From the NCBI RefSeq assembly GCF_000143085.1, contig NC_014315.1:248001-312000 (forward strand): a DNA stretch of 64,000 nucleotides. Direction: 5' to 3'. This document shows, one piece after another, positions 7,942 to 16,730 of this stretch. The notes beneath the pieces are model-generated. The model saw nothing but the letters and a program-made list of their open reading frames with translations. It was not told where the DNA came from and searched no databases. Source of the stretch: Nitrosococcus watsonii C-113. Its GTDB lineage: Bacteria; Pseudomonadota; Gammaproteobacteria; Nitrosococcales; Nitrosococcaceae. Position numbers and translations under genes: made by a program. The stretch's first letter is position 1; each line of letters opens with the position of its first letter.

Positions 7942-10236
7942 ATGAAGAGAATGCTTATTAATGCGACTCATGCGGAAGAGTTGCGAGTAGCAATGGTCGA
8001 TGGCCAGTACCTGCAAGATCTAGATATTGAAAATCCGGCTCGGGAGCAAAAAAAAGCCAATATTTACAAGGGTAAGATTACCCGAATCGAACCAAGTCTA
8101 GATGCTGTATTTATAGATTATGGCGCTGATCGCCAAGGGTTTTTGCCCCTTAAGGAGGTGACGCGTAGTTATTTTCAATCCCACCAGAGAGAACCTGGAG
8201 ATCGCCCTAAAGTCCAGGAAGTGCTTAAAGAAGGACAAGAATTAGTCGTTCAGGTAGAAAAAGAAGAGCGAGGCAATAAAGGGGCGGCGCTCTCTACTTT
8301 TATTAGCCTAGCTGGGCGGTATCTCGTTTTGATGCCTAATAACCCTAGGGCTGGCGGGGTTTCACGCCGGATCGAAGGAGAAGAGAGAAGCATGCTACTG
8401 GAAGCAATGCGTACGCTTGAAATTCCTGAAGGCATGGGTCTTATTACGCGGACTGCCGCCGTTGGCAAAAACGCTGAGGAATTACAATGGGATCTTAATT
8501 ACTTGCTCCATCTTTGGCGTTCTATCCAGGCGGCCGCTGAGGGGCAGCCCGCGCCTTTTCTTATCTATCAGGAAAGTGATGTTATTATTCGTGCATTACG
8601 GGATTACCTCCGCCTGGATATAGGCGAGATTCTTATTGATACGCCAGATGTTTACCAGCGGGCCTATGATTTCATGCGCCAAGTAATGCCCCCTGAGCTG
8701 CGCAAACTCAAGCTTTACCAAGACAAAGTTTCTCTTTTCACCCGTTTTCAAATCGAGTCTCAAATTGAGACGGCGTTTCAGCATGAGGTTGCACTGCCAT
8801 CGGGTGGCGCGATTGTCGTCGATTATACCGAGGCTTTGACCACCATTGATATTAACTCAGCGCGGGCAAATAAGGGCGAGGATATTGAGGAGACGGCCCT
8901 CTCCACTAACCTAGAGGCTGCTGAGGAAATAGCACGTCAACTAAGGCTGCGTGATTTAGGGGGATTGATCGTTATCGATTTTATCGATATGGCGCCGCTG
9001 CGCAATCAACGGGCGGTTGAAAATCGGTTGCGCGAGTGTTTGCGCGAGGATCGGGCGCGGGTGCAAATAGGCCGTATTTCCAGATTCGGGCTGTTAGAGA
9101 TGTCGCGGCAGCGATTGCGGCCCTCCCTAGGGGAGGCCCATCAAGTAGTATGCCCGCGTTGTAATGGTCGGGGCCAAGTCCGGGGAGTGGAATCTCTGGG
9201 GCTATCAGTCTTACGCCTTATCGAAGAAGGGGCAGCTAAAGAAAAGACTGCCCGTATGGTGATCCAGCTTCCTATTTCGGTAGCTTCCTTTTTGCTCAAT
9301 GAAAAGCGGGCTAACCTTGCCGCCATTGAAAAGCGATACGGGGCTCACTTGTTTGTAGTTCCTAATTCTCATCTGGAAACCCCGACTTTTGAGATTGAGC
9401 GTATTAAAGACGCAAGGAAAGGGGAGAGTCGAATGGATAAACGGATTGAGATGCAAAGTTACCAGATGGCAAATGAGCCCAATCCCAAAAAGCCAGCACT
9501 TTTACCACCTAGCGCTATCCCCGATGAGCCCTTGGTTAGAGCAGGTTCCCCTTTATTTCCTGCGCCTGAGCCCCAACCGGTAACCACAGAAGCCCAGCCT
9601 GATTTTTTAAGGCGTTTTTGGACGACATTCATGGATGGGAACCAAGCATTAGGTGTGGCAGAAGGGGTGACTCAAGAAACAAAAGTAGTTTCTGAAGAAG
9701 CGGGTGAACGGGGGCGTGCGGTTCCCCGCCGCGGGCGTTCTCAAGGTAGAGGGCGACGCGGTTCAGGTCGGCAGCCCAATCGTAAGGAAAGCACACAGGG
9801 CAATGAGAGCACTACTGGCCTTTCTTCTGAGGCAGAGAGCGGGCAGGTGGCATCGGAAGCGAAGGAAACTCAGGATATGCAAGACGGTACGGAGAGTTCC
9901 GCCGCCCCATCTTCAAGGACGACTGCCCGAGGCCGACGGGGAGGCCGACGCCGCCGCGTCAATGCCACTGGCCGATATCGCCGCGGCAGCGGTAGAAAAG
10001 AAGAGGGAGAAGCAAAGCGGCCAGAAGAAGCGCAGCATCTCGAAAGAGACTCCTTATCCTCTTCAACGGCGTTAACAACTTCCCCAAAATCATCTCCAGA
10101 AGAGACGGCTTCTGATAGAAAAAAGGCTCCATTGGAAGAAAGCCGAGAAGGAATTTCCCAGGAACCGGAATCCTCTGGACCGACCAAGGTAGGCGCTGAG
10201 GGGGAGCGGGTAGCCGCCGTGAAAGAGCCGCTATAA
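7942..10236 (+). CDS. rne: Ribonuclease E (short C-terminal region)
   Basis: Endoribonuclease E makes single-strand cuts in mRNA decay and in rRNA/tRNA processing. The 764-residue protein starts with the typical [17 protein letters not shown], followed by the S1 domain (about 35-120), the 5'-sensor/RNase H region and the DNase-I-like domain with catalytic aspartates in [13 protein letters not shown] and IVIDFIDM. The zinc-link CPRCNGRGQ at about residue 404 is present. After about residue 500 it becomes low-complexity with two Arg-rich patches (about 585-620 and 660-690), likely RNA-binding. E. coli RNase E is about 1060 residues, so the degradosome scaffold is shorter. Confidence 0.97.
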   Translation: MKRMLINATHAEELRVAMVDGQYLQDLDIENPAREQKKANIYKGKITRIEPSLDAVFIDYGADRQGFLPLKEVTRSYFQSHQREPGDRPKVQEVLKEGQELVVQVEKEERGNKGAALSTFISLAGRYLVLMPNNPRAGGVSRRIEGEERSMLLEAMRTLEIPEGMGLITRTAAVGKNAEELQWDLNYLLHLWRSIQAAAEGQPAPFLIYQESDVIIRALRDYLRLDIGEILIDTPDVYQRAYDFMRQVMPPELRKLKLYQDKVSLFTRFQIESQIETAFQHEVALPSGGAIVVDYTEALTTIDINSARANKGEDIEETALSTNLEAAEEIARQLRLRDLGGLIVIDFIDMAPLRNQRAVENRLRECLREDRARVQIGRISRFGLLEMSRQRLRPSLGEAHQVVCPRCNGRGQVRGVESLGLSVLRLIEEGAAKEKTARMVIQLPISVASFLLNEKRANLAAIEKRYGAHLFVVPNSHLETPTFEIERIKDARKGESRMDKRIEMQSYQMANEPNPKKPALLPPSAIPDEPLVRAGSPLFPAPEPQPVTTEAQPDFLRRFWTTFMDGNQALGVAEGVTQETKVVSEEAGERGRAVPRRGRSQGRGRRGSGRQPNRKESTQGNESTTGLSSEAESGQVASEAKETQDMQDGTESSAAPSSRTTARGRRGGRRRRVNATGRYRRGSGRKEEGEAKRPEEAQHLERDSLSSSTALTTSPKSSPEETASDRKKAPLEESREGISQEPESSGPTKVGAEGERVAAVKEPL

Positions 10237-10367
10237 CGATACAAGCATCGAAATTACAGAGTACGCCAAGGGGGAAGCGGGAGCCAATTTTTCCCTTTTG
10301 GGTAGTAATAGAAAAATACGATTTTTCCACGGTAATGGAATAAGAAGCGAGTATTAGCTTGAAGGGG

Positions 10368-10922
10368 TTAAGGGGGGCTTAAATGCCGTTGGCGAATTTC
10401 ATTGAGGAGGCTATGAGCAGCCTCCTCAATGAGGTCCAAGACCGCCTCAAATTCGCTGGGGGGGCCATAATAGGGATCGGGCACGTCTCGTCTTTTTAAA
10501 TGAGGGGCAAGTTCAAGTAGTAATCGGATTTTTTCTGTTTGGTTATTATTGGGTGCTAGCTTTTGTAATATAGCTAAGTTCGAGCAGTCCATGGCAATCA
10601 GGTAATCAAAATTTATGAAGTCAATAGGTTGAATTTGCCGGGCGCGGTAGCGATCGATATCAATACCACGCCGCCGACAGCATGCCCGAGCCCGCGGATC
10701 TGGACGCTCCCCAGCAAAGTGACCGTGGGTGCCAGCAGCATCAACAAAAATGGCCTGGTTAAGACGATGGTGCGTTACTAATTGTTGGAAGAGACCCTTA
10801 GCCATGGGGGAACGGCAGAAGTTAGCCATACAAACAAAAAGTACTCCGATCTTATTCTCCGGGGGGCGAAGCCCTGGTTGTTGGTTGCCCTGGAGCCATT
10901 CTTTTAGAACCATCATCTTCAT
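10368..10922 (-). CDS. Low-molecular-weight protein tyrosine phosphatase family protein
   Basis: A 184-residue LMW-PTP family protein. The phosphate-binding loop is VCMANFCRSPMA, matching the C-x4-C-R-S pattern with the nucleophile as the first Cys. The general-acid loop DPYYG appears near residue 152. The protein has about 25 extra residues before the first strand, so translation might begin later than the ATG at 10922, although only weak alternatives exist. Such enzymes dephosphorylate tyrosine residues, often of exopolysaccharide kinases, or act on arsenate. No kinase, exopolysaccharide or ars gene is adjacent, so the substrate is open. Confidence 0.87.
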   Translation of the reverse strand: MKMMVLKEWLQGNQQPGLRPPENKIGVLFVCMANFCRSPMAKGLFQQLVTHHRLNQAIFVDAAGTHGHFAGERPDPRARACCRRRGIDIDRYRARQIQPIDFINFDYLIAMDCSNLAILQKLAPNNNQTEKIRLLLELAPHLKRRDVPDPYYGPPSEFEAVLDLIEEAAHSLLNEIRQRHLSPP

Positions 10923-10963
10923 ACGATTTTAAAAGTTAAAAATGAAATTAGGTTTCAAACACG

Positions 10964-11005
10964 GGAGGCGTTTTTTTAATGCAAAGCCGCTGTAAAAACA
11001 CCTCC
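10964..11005. repeat. Inverted repeat in a divergent promoter region
   Basis: Arms GGAGGCGTTTTT (10964-10975) and AAAAACACCTCC (10994-11005) pair over 12 bp with one mismatch and an 18-nt loop. It lies between the divergent phosphatase gene and the small hypothetical gene, so it could be an operator or a leader hairpin. Confidence 0.55.
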
Positions 11006-11023
11006 TAAAGGGTTGCATCACTG

Positions 11024-11302
11024 ATGATTCCCCCTCCCATCACCGTTACTTGCCTACGGCACCTTATTGGCTGCCGAGTCCAGTATCAAGGAATTCCTTG
11101 CCGAATTATTGAGGTCTTAGAGGAAGGCCCCATACTGGTGCTGCAGGAAGCAGTTTGCCATCAGGCAATCCAACCTGATCAGTTTGGCAAGGCGCGCCGC
11201 CGAGCGCCGCAAACCTTAGAAGTTAATGTTCAAGATTCATCCGGCCGGATAAGTCCCGCCTTCCTGGCCTTGGGAGTTTTACCTTTGTTATCCTCTCCTT
11301 AA
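11024..11302 (+). CDS. Small hypothetical protein, 92 aa
   Basis: A 92-residue protein that I do not recognise. It has no signal peptide or membrane segment. The middle resembles a short beta-rich domain (RVQYQGIPCRIIEVLEEGPILVLQE), suggesting an SH3-like barrel, but this is only an impression. AAAGGG precedes the ATG by 11 bases. The reading frame ends four bases into the 3' end of kdsB on the other strand, and codon use looks like that of its neighbours, which supports a real gene. The N-terminal MIPPPITV could be trimmed if translation starts later. Confidence 0.6.
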   Translation: MIPPPITVTCLRHLIGCRVQYQGIPCRIIEVLEEGPILVLQEAVCHQAIQPDQFGKARRRAPQTLEVNVQDSSGRISPAFLALGVLPLLSSP

Positions 11303-12108
11303 ATAATATCGCTGGATTGTGCTTCATTTTTAGTTGTAATTTTTTCTTGGGCTAGTAGTTGCCTCACCCGTTCCAAATCAGCCAGGGTGTCCACCCCTGG
11401 AGGAGGAATTGTACCGGCGATAGCCACATGAATGCGACCTCCATGGTATAAAACCCGCAATTGCTCCAAGCATTCGGCCTGTTCCAAGGGGGAGGCAGGA
11501 AGTCGGGGATAGCGCCGTAAGAAACCCGCGCGATAAGCGTAAAGTCCGATATGGCGATAATAAGGACAGGAGGTAGGCCAACTGCTTTCAGTGGTTTTAG
11601 CGGCAAAGTCTTCTCTTGCCCAAGGAATGGGAGCCCGGCTGAAGTAAAGGGCATAGCCTTGTGTATCCCGAACTACTTTGACGATATTAGGATCAAACAA
11701 CTCCTCTTGGTTAGCAATAGGTACACATAAGGTAGCAATATCCGCCTCGGGATGGGTCTCTAGGTCTTCTGCTGTCTGAGCAATCAGCGAAGGAGGTAAA
11801 AGAGGCTCATCACCCTGAACATTGATGATAATGGTTTGATCTGGATAGTCTTTATGCGTTACTACTTCCGCCAAGCGGTTAGTCCCAGAGTCATGTTGGA
11901 TTGAGGTCATACAGACTTGTACACCATGGCCTTGGGCAATTGCTTCTATACGCCTATCATCAGTGGCAACCAAGACTTCTCCAGCACCGCTTTTCTGAGC
12001 TTTTTCCACAACATACAGCAACATGGGTTTACCCGCTAAATCGAGCAGTGGCTTACCTGGTAGGCGGCTAGCGCCATAACGGGCGGGAATAATGACTTTG
12101 TAGGACAT
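11299..12108 (-). CDS. kdsB: CMP-KDO synthetase KdsB
   Basis: 3-deoxy-manno-octulosonate cytidylyltransferase activates KDO with CTP for lipopolysaccharide inner-core synthesis. The 269-residue protein begins with the nucleotide-binding motif VIIPARYGASRLPGKPL and has the conserved NVQGDEPLLP and CYFSRAP-like segments (ALYFSRAPIPWARE). It is slightly longer than E. coli KdsB (248 residues) because of a C-terminal tail. It is immediately downstream of the LOG-family gene with no gap between the two reading frames, so they are probably cotranscribed. The other KDO genes, kdsC and kdsD, are near the right end of the window. Confidence 0.96.
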   Translation of the reverse strand: MSYKVIIPARYGASRLPGKPLLDLAGKPMLLYVVEKAQKSGAGEVLVATDDRRIEAIAQGHGVQVCMTSIQHDSGTNRLAEVVTHKDYPDQTIIINVQGDEPLLPPSLIAQTAEDLETHPEADIATLCVPIANQEELFDPNIVKVVRDTQGYALYFSRAPIPWAREDFAAKTTESSWPTSCPYYRHIGLYAYRAGFLRRYPRLPASPLEQAECLEQLRVLYHGGRIHVAIAGTIPPPGVDTLADLERVRQLLAQEKITTKNEAQSSDII

Positions 12109-12924
12109 TTAAAGAATTGCTCCTCGCTCCTCAATTGCATACCGGGCGAGATGATCGATGAGAAAGGCATAAGCTTCGTTGACCGAATCAGTCTGATAAA
12201 ATAAATCTAAATCTTGGGGATCAATGTTACTGTACTGGACCAGAGCATTAAAATTAATAACTTCATTCCAGTAGGCCTTTCCGAAGAGGATAATAGGAAG
12301 GTGTTTGCGGATTTTACCGGTCTGCATTAGAGTGAGGAGTTCAAATAATTCATCAAGCGTGCCAAATCCACCTGGAAAGACGATAATGGCTTTTGCTAAA
12401 TAAGCGAACCAAAACTTGCGCATAAAAAAATAGTGAAAGTGAAAGGAAAGTTCGCGAGTGATATAGAGGTTATCAAACTCCTCAATGGGGATGGAGATGG
12501 TTAACCCAATATTCATCCCCTTTGCTTCGGAGGCTCCTCGGTTAGCAGCTTCCATGATCCCTGGCCCGCCCCCCGTGCATACTACAAAACGCCGTTCCTC
12601 ATCGCTTAATGCCTTGGACCATTCCGTTAGGCGGCGCGCCAATTCCCTTGCAGCCTCATAGTATTTCGACATTTCAAGCTGTAGTTCTGCTTTACTGATA
12701 TCACCTTTGCTTTCTTTGGCTTCCTTAAGTGCCTGTTCAGCTTGTGCTTGTGGAAGAGTGCGAGCCGAACCCATGAAAACCACGGTATCGTCTACCTTAT
12801 AGCGCGCGAAACGGCGTTGAGGCTCCAAGTACTCGGAAAGAATCCGAAGTGATCGCGCCTCGCGGCTGGAGAGAAATTCCTCATTCCGATAGCTTTCTGG
12901 TAAAGGGCGGCGTTTTTGGGGCAT
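12109..12924 (-). CDS. LOG-family Rossmann-fold protein (nucleotide 5'-monophosphate nucleosidase-like)
   Basis: A 271-residue member of the TIGR00730/LOG superfamily. The signature GGGPGIMEAANRGA and the downstream PGGFGTLDELFELL are complete, including the Arg and Glu residues important for phosphoribohydrolase activity in cytokinin-activating LOG proteins. The N-terminal ~80 residues are charged and probably helical, as in the longer proteobacterial forms related to PpnN. The likely reaction is release of a base from a nucleoside monophosphate; the physiological substrate is unknown. It abuts kdsB. Confidence 0.85.
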   Translation of the reverse strand: MPQKRRPLPESYRNEEFLSSREARSLRILSEYLEPQRRFARYKVDDTVVFMGSARTLPQAQAEQALKEAKESKGDISKAELQLEMSKYYEAARELARRLTEWSKALSDEERRFVVCTGGGPGIMEAANRGASEAKGMNIGLTISIPIEEFDNLYITRELSFHFHYFFMRKFWFAYLAKAIIVFPGGFGTLDELFELLTLMQTGKIRKHLPIILFGKAYWNEVINFNALVQYSNIDPQDLDLFYQTDSVNEAYAFLIDHLARYAIEERGAIL

Positions 12925-13377
12925 GATAGGTGGGCTAATCCTTGAGACTGTTATAGATTATAAGCGAAAACAATAATTTATCCTAAATTCTAATCCAAAT
13001 GAAGGCTCCGTAAAGTGCTCACGGCAGGGATTTAAAAAATTGCCGAATGCCAGGTATTTGGTGGAAAACCAGTATTAAAGTGAATTAAGCGATTGTCCTT
13101 ATTATCTCATACTTAAAATATTAAGCGCTTTCCGTGGGGGTTAAATTATGAGCTATTTGTTCGCAGCAGGGCTTGAGAGGAGCGGGCGCAGCTAGATGGG
13201 TTGATTCCGGTAATCAGACCGCGAGAAAAAGCAGGGTTGGATTCAACGTTTCTTTAAGTATCGCCTTCTGAGCATATGAGGGTGGATACTCTCGGCGAGA
13301 CTGGCCACAATTCCGTTGCCTGATTAAATCGGCTACCCTATGTGTTTTTTATAAGCACAACCAATAAGGAGCGTTTT
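12925..13377. other. Intergenic region, no gene seen
   Basis: About 450 bp between the divergent LOG-family and nitroreductase genes. Reading frames here are broken by stops on both strands. The only clear element is the ribosome site AAGGAG about 9 bases before the ATG at 13378. A stretch around 13240-13340 reads like degraded coding sequence but could not be matched to any family. Confidence 0.5.
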
Positions 13378-13962
13378 ATGAATCGCAACGCCCCCGTCGA
13401 TTATCCCGTTCACGATTTGCTTGTCCAACGCTGGAGCCCTTACGCTTTTGATCCAAGCCGTGAGGTCAGCAGAGATGATCTGCGCGCTGCGTTCGAGGCG
13501 GCCCGCTGGGCTATGTCGTCCTATAATGCTCAACCTTGGCGGTATATTGTCGGTGTCCGGGAGCGTAGCCAGGAAATTTGGGAGCAAATACTTAGCGTGC
13601 TTACGGAAGGTAACCAGCCGTGGGCGAAAAATGCACCAGTACTTGCCCTAGGCTTGGTTGAACATAAATTTGAGCATAATGGTAGGCAGAACAAAGCGGC
13701 GATCCATGACTTAGGTGCTGCATCGGCTTGCCTCACCTTCGAAGCAACCGCGCGTGGTTTAAGTGTGCATCAGATGATCGGTATTGAACCTGATAAGGCG
13801 CGGCAGGTATTTAGCTTCACTGGTTCGCTGGAGCCTTTTACAGGATTAGCAATCGGCTATGCCGGTAAATCTTCTCTGGTACCAGAGAAATACGCGCAGC
13901 GGGATTCCCGTGAGCGGCAACGTAAGACACTGGATGAGATTATTATCCATGGCGAACTTTAA
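13378..13962 (+). CDS. Nitroreductase-family oxidoreductase
   Basis: A 194-residue FMN-dependent nitroreductase-like protein. The N-terminal RWSPYAFDP followed by SSYNAQPWRYIV is the family's flavin-binding region. An AAGGAG ribosome site upstream supports the ATG at 13378 rather than the ATG 36 bases earlier that also opens the frame. Family members reduce nitro groups, quinones or malonic semialdehyde with NAD(P)H; the substrate cannot be read from the sequence. It appears to be monocistronic and ends just before a strong bidirectional terminator. Confidence 0.88.
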   Translation: MNRNAPVDYPVHDLLVQRWSPYAFDPSREVSRDDLRAAFEAARWAMSSYNAQPWRYIVGVRERSQEIWEQILSVLTEGNQPWAKNAPVLALGLVEHKFEHNGRQNKAAIHDLGAASACLTFEATARGLSVHQMIGIEPDKARQVFSFTGSLEPFTGLAIGYAGKSSLVPEKYAQRDSRERQRKTLDEIIIHGEL

Positions 13963-13987
13963 ATCAGGGCTTTTTGGTGTAGAGATC

Positions 13988-14028
13988 AAAAACAAAGACC
14001 CGCAGTAATACTACCGGTCTTTGTTTTT
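13988..14028. terminator. Perfect bidirectional terminator
   Basis: AAAAACAAAGACC (13988-14000) and GGTCTTTGTTTTT (14016-14028) form a perfect 13-bp stem with a 15-nt loop. T-runs flank it in both directions, so it can end the nitroreductase transcript on + and the rplM-rpsI-tRNA transcript on -. Confidence 0.92.
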
Positions 14029-14102
14029 TGGCTGGGGGACTAGGATTCGAACCTAGGTTGACGGAGTCAGAGTCCGCTGTCCTACCACTAGACGATCCCC
14101 CA
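14029..14102 (-). tRNA. tRNA-Gln (anticodon CUG)
   Basis: The minus strand reads TGGGGGA, a D-arm GTCT...GGAC, an anticodon arm with loop CTCTGAC (anticodon CTG), and a T-arm with GGTTCGAATCC. The acceptor closes as TCCCCCA with G as discriminator and an encoded CCA. The 5' UGGGG start is typical of bacterial tRNA-Gln. The gene begins only 11 bases after the rpsI stop codon and has no visible promoter of its own, so it is probably cut from the ribosomal-protein transcript. A perfect terminator follows at once. Confidence 0.95.
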
Positions 14103-14113
14103 ACAAAAAACCA

Positions 14114-14503
14114 TTAACGCTTCGAGTATTGAGGTGCTTTGCGGGCTTTATGAAGGCCGATTTTCTTGCGCTCCACGGCTCGGGGGTCTCGGGTAATAAA
14201 TCCTGCTTTGCGAAGCGGGGGCTTAAGTATTTCATCGTAGCTGACGAGTGCCCGGGCAATACCATGGCGAATGGCGCCGGCTTGACCGCTATTCCCACCT
14301 CCGCGAACGAAAATCCGCACATCTAGCTTCTCGTTTAATTCCACTAATTCCAGTGGCTGGCGGACGATCATCCGTGAAGTTTCCCTGCCAAAGTACTCTT
14401 CTATGCTACGGTTATTGATTAAAATATTGCCACTTCCACTACTCAGATAGACCCGGGCGGTGGAAGTTTTGCGGCGGCCGGTAGCGTAATATGTCTCTGC
14501 CAT
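14114..14503 (-). CDS. rpsI: 30S ribosomal protein S9
   Basis: S9 contacts the P-site tRNA through its basic C-terminal tail, seen here as [17 protein letters not shown]. The start is the ATG at 14503 ([18 protein letters not shown]), giving the normal 129 residues; the frame is open a further 25 codons upstream but those residues do not belong to S9. It follows rplM by about 20 nt, the usual rplM-rpsI operon, and is itself followed by tRNA-Gln. Confidence 0.98.
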   Translation of the reverse strand: MAETYYATGRRKTSTARVYLSSGSGNILINNRSIEEYFGRETSRMIVRQPLELVELNEKLDVRIFVRGGGNSGQAGAIRHGIARALVSYDEILKPPLRKAGFITRDPRAVERKKIGLHKARKAPQYSKR

Positions 14504-14522
14504 GATTGAGATGCTCGTGAAC

Positions 14523-14951
14523 TTAGATCTTGAGAGGTTGAGGTTGTTGCGCAGTATGGGGATGGCTGGTTCCCCCATAAACGTTTAGCTTGCGAAACAT
14601 TGCACGGCCTAAGGTATTTTTGGGTAACATTCCTTTGACGGCAAGCTCTATTGCCCGTTCGGGGGCGCGTTCAAGGAGTTTCTCCAAGGTAAGGGATTTA
14701 ATCCCGCCAGGATAGCCTGAGTGCCGGTAGTAATGCTTCTGCGCCATTTTCTTACCCGTGGCGCGGATTTTTTCTGCATTGACCACCACAATGTAATCTC
14801 CAGTATCGATATGGGGGGTGTAGATAGCTTTATGCTTTCCCCGCAGGCGCCGGGCGATCTCGCTTGCTAAGCGCCCTAGGGTTACCCCATTAGCATCCAC
14901 AAGATACCAGTCGCGCCGGACTTCTTTGGGTTTGGCACTGAAGGTTTTCAT
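14523..14951 (-). CDS. rplM: 50S ribosomal protein L13
   Basis: The 142-residue L13 has the family's features: [16 protein letters not shown] near the start, the [17 protein letters not shown] core and [31 protein letters not shown] split over residues 85-115. L13 is an early-assembly protein of the large subunit and in E. coli represses its own operon through the leader. A near-consensus promoter lies about 40 bases upstream of the start. Confidence 0.98.
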   Translation of the reverse strand: MKTFSAKPKEVRRDWYLVDANGVTLGRLASEIARRLRGKHKAIYTPHIDTGDYIVVVNAEKIRATGKKMAQKHYYRHSGYPGGIKSLTLEKLLERAPERAIELAVKGMLPKNTLGRAMFRKLNVYGGTSHPHTAQQPQPLKI

Positions 14952-14995
14952 CCGTTATTGCTCCAGCAATTGGCTGAGTGTCTAAAAAGCTGTTA

Positions 14996-15024
14996 ATTCT
15001 ACGGATTGCCGAGTGAACTGTCAA
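14996..15024 (-). promoter_or_regulatory. Near-consensus sigma-70 promoter for rplM-rpsI-tRNA-Gln
   Basis: On the minus strand a perfect -35 TTGACA (15019-15024) and -10 TAGAAT (14996-15001) are separated by 17 bases. The predicted start near 14989 leaves a leader of about 38 nt before rplM. Confidence 0.85.
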
Positions 15025-15043
15025 TTTGGAGTTGGAAGCTATG

Positions 15044-15841
15044 TTATGAAAATAGATAAAATAACAAAGCGCCCAGCAGCACCCGGTATACCGCGAAGGG
15101 AAGCATGCCGATATGCTGAAGAAATTTAAGGAAGTAGTGAATACAGGCATAGGCGCAAAGCCCGGAAATTAGGGCACCAAGGGCGAGGGCGTTCCAATCT
15201 ACGGTTTCGGTATGATTCAACAGCTCCAAAACGGCTAGCCCGCCGGCAAGGAGGATAACCGGGATGGCCAGCAAGAAGGAAAACCGAGCGGCTCCTTCCC
15301 GGGTGAGTCCTAATATTAGGCCGGCGGTGATGGTGATGCCGGAACGAGAAGTGCCGGGAATGAGGGCCAAGGCTTGAGCGAGGCCAATAAAGAGCACATC
15401 GCGCCAGGTGAGGGTATGCTCGTTTCGTTGTTGCTTGCCGGCCCAGTCCGCATAGGCGAGAAGGAAGCCGAATCCCACCGTGCTCCAGGCGATGATCAAG
15501 GGGGAGCGGAGTGCTTCCTGGGTGGACTCGTTGAGCATAATGCCCACTAATCCGACCGGTAGGGTGCCAAGGAGCACAGCCCAGGCTAGGCGGCTTTCTC
15601 CTTGCTGTTGGCCTGAAGCGAGGGATTGGAGCCAATCTCTCGCCATCCTTGCTAGTTCTAGCCGGAAATAGCCGATGACCGCGGCTAAAGTTCCCAGGTG
15701 AACCGCCACGTCAAAAGCAAGCCCTTGATCGGTCCAGCCAGCGAGAACCGGCAGGAGGATAAGATGGGCGGAGCTGGAGATGGGAAGAAACTCGGTGAGT
15801 CCTTGCAAAATAGCCAGTGCCAGAATATGGATAAAATCCAC
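15044..15841 (-). CDS. uppP: Undecaprenyl-diphosphatase UppP
   Basis: UppP (BacA) dephosphorylates undecaprenyl diphosphate in the membrane to recycle the lipid carrier for peptidoglycan and LPS O-antigen; extra copies give bacitracin resistance. The 265-residue protein is a multi-span membrane protein with both active-site motifs: LQGLTEFLPISSSAHL near the start (catalytic Glu) and PGTSRSGITITAGL around residue 170. It begins 203 bases upstream of rplM on the same strand and 30 bases after the stop of the unknown gene before it, so it may be cotranscribed with that gene. Confidence 0.96.
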   Translation of the reverse strand: MDFIHILALAILQGLTEFLPISSSAHLILLPVLAGWTDQGLAFDVAVHLGTLAAVIGYFRLELARMARDWLQSLASGQQQGESRLAWAVLLGTLPVGLVGIMLNESTQEALRSPLIIAWSTVGFGFLLAYADWAGKQQRNEHTLTWRDVLFIGLAQALALIPGTSRSGITITAGLILGLTREGAARFSFLLAIPVILLAGGLAVLELLNHTETVDWNALALGALISGLCAYACIHYFLKFLQHIGMLPFAVYRVLLGALLFYLFS

Positions 15842-15870
15842 GAGAAAATTCCTTCTAATTAAGCCGTTGA

Positions 15871-16704
15871 TTAAAGCGTTTGCATAAGCCGCGCGGCGAC
15901 CAAGGCGATTTTTAGTGCCTCGGAGTCCAGAACTTCGGGGAGCATGAGATGGCTTTCTAGCAGCATATCGGGCCTCTTCCGGGCAGCTTGCTCCAGCCGC
16001 TGCCGGGTATTCCGTAGCAAATTTCCATGGGCTAGGAGCAGAGCCCCGTGCCAGTTATGATAGCCTTGGACTAAGCGGGCGGCTTCCTCACTCTCCCAGT
16101 GCTCATCCAGCAAGAGCTCCGGGAAGGCCAAGGCTGGCAAAATTCGTCCTTGCCATTGAGGCGCAATCCGGAGTCCGTCTAATCCCTTACCCCTCCCGTT
16201 AGAGTCGCGCTGGAACCATTGGGCGGCGGGCAGTGGCCGGGCTGCATCGTTGATCCACCATTCCAGCATATTCTGGTGGCGTGCCCCGCGAGTAGTCGCT
16301 AGGCCAGGTACTTCAAAGTCGGTTACGCCAGGGGGGAATGCTCGCCAGGTTGGATCGGTGACAGCTGCCATATCCTGCGGCCAGTGGCAGCTATTGAGCA
16401 GCGCCAAGGGTAAGCCAGTTGCTTTGCGCAGCAGCCATAGCTCAAAGCGATCGCCGACTGGAAAAGGGAGCGGGGGGTGATGCTCGATGGCTTTGGCGAG
16501 GGCGTTTTTAGAAACCTCGGCGCGGCCATAGCCATTACCGCCGGTATCCATTTCGGGCCAAAAACGCTCGCTACCTGCAACCCGCCGTGGCCGCCAGGTT
16601 TTACCTTCACTGGAATAGACTCGCACCTTACCGGCATCAATGACCTGCAGAATGCCCAGATAGGGGTTTAAACGCCGGACAGTATAATAGTCGAAGGGAT
16701 ACAT
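15871..16704 (-). CDS. Hypothetical protein, 277 aa
   Basis: I do not recognise this family. The protein is soluble, without signal peptide or membrane spans. It is rich in Trp, Arg and Pro, and contains SCHWPQDMAAVTDPTWRAF and a C-terminal helical part rich in Leu, Arg and Glu. The N-terminus MYPFDYYTVRRLNPYLGILQVID looks like a beta-rich lead-in. It lies 26 bases after the ABC permease gene on the same strand and just before uppP, so it is probably in an operon with the exporter. The consistent reading frame and codon use support a real gene. Confidence 0.7.
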   Translation of the reverse strand: MYPFDYYTVRRLNPYLGILQVIDAGKVRVYSSEGKTWRPRRVAGSERFWPEMDTGGNGYGRAEVSKNALAKAIEHHPPLPFPVGDRFELWLLRKATGLPLALLNSCHWPQDMAAVTDPTWRAFPPGVTDFEVPGLATTRGARHQNMLEWWINDAARPLPAAQWFQRDSNGRGKGLDGLRIAPQWQGRILPALAFPELLLDEHWESEEAARLVQGYHNWHGALLLAHGNLLRNTRQRLEQAARKRPDMLLESHLMLPEVLDSEALKIALVAARLMQTL

Positions 16705-16730
16705 GGAATTGCCTACTGGAAGGGTATGGT

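Noticed and set aside
7732-8016. 94-codon open frame on - overlapping the rne start
   Set aside because: No ribosome site or recognisable family; most of it lies in the leader and rne coding region.
9870-10330. Antisense open frames opposite the RNase E tail
   Set aside because: Low-complexity Arg/Ser-rich coding on + produces long frames on -; no homology.
13240-13340. Possible decayed coding stretch before the nitroreductase
   Set aside because: Short fragments interrupted by stops on both strands; no family match could be made.
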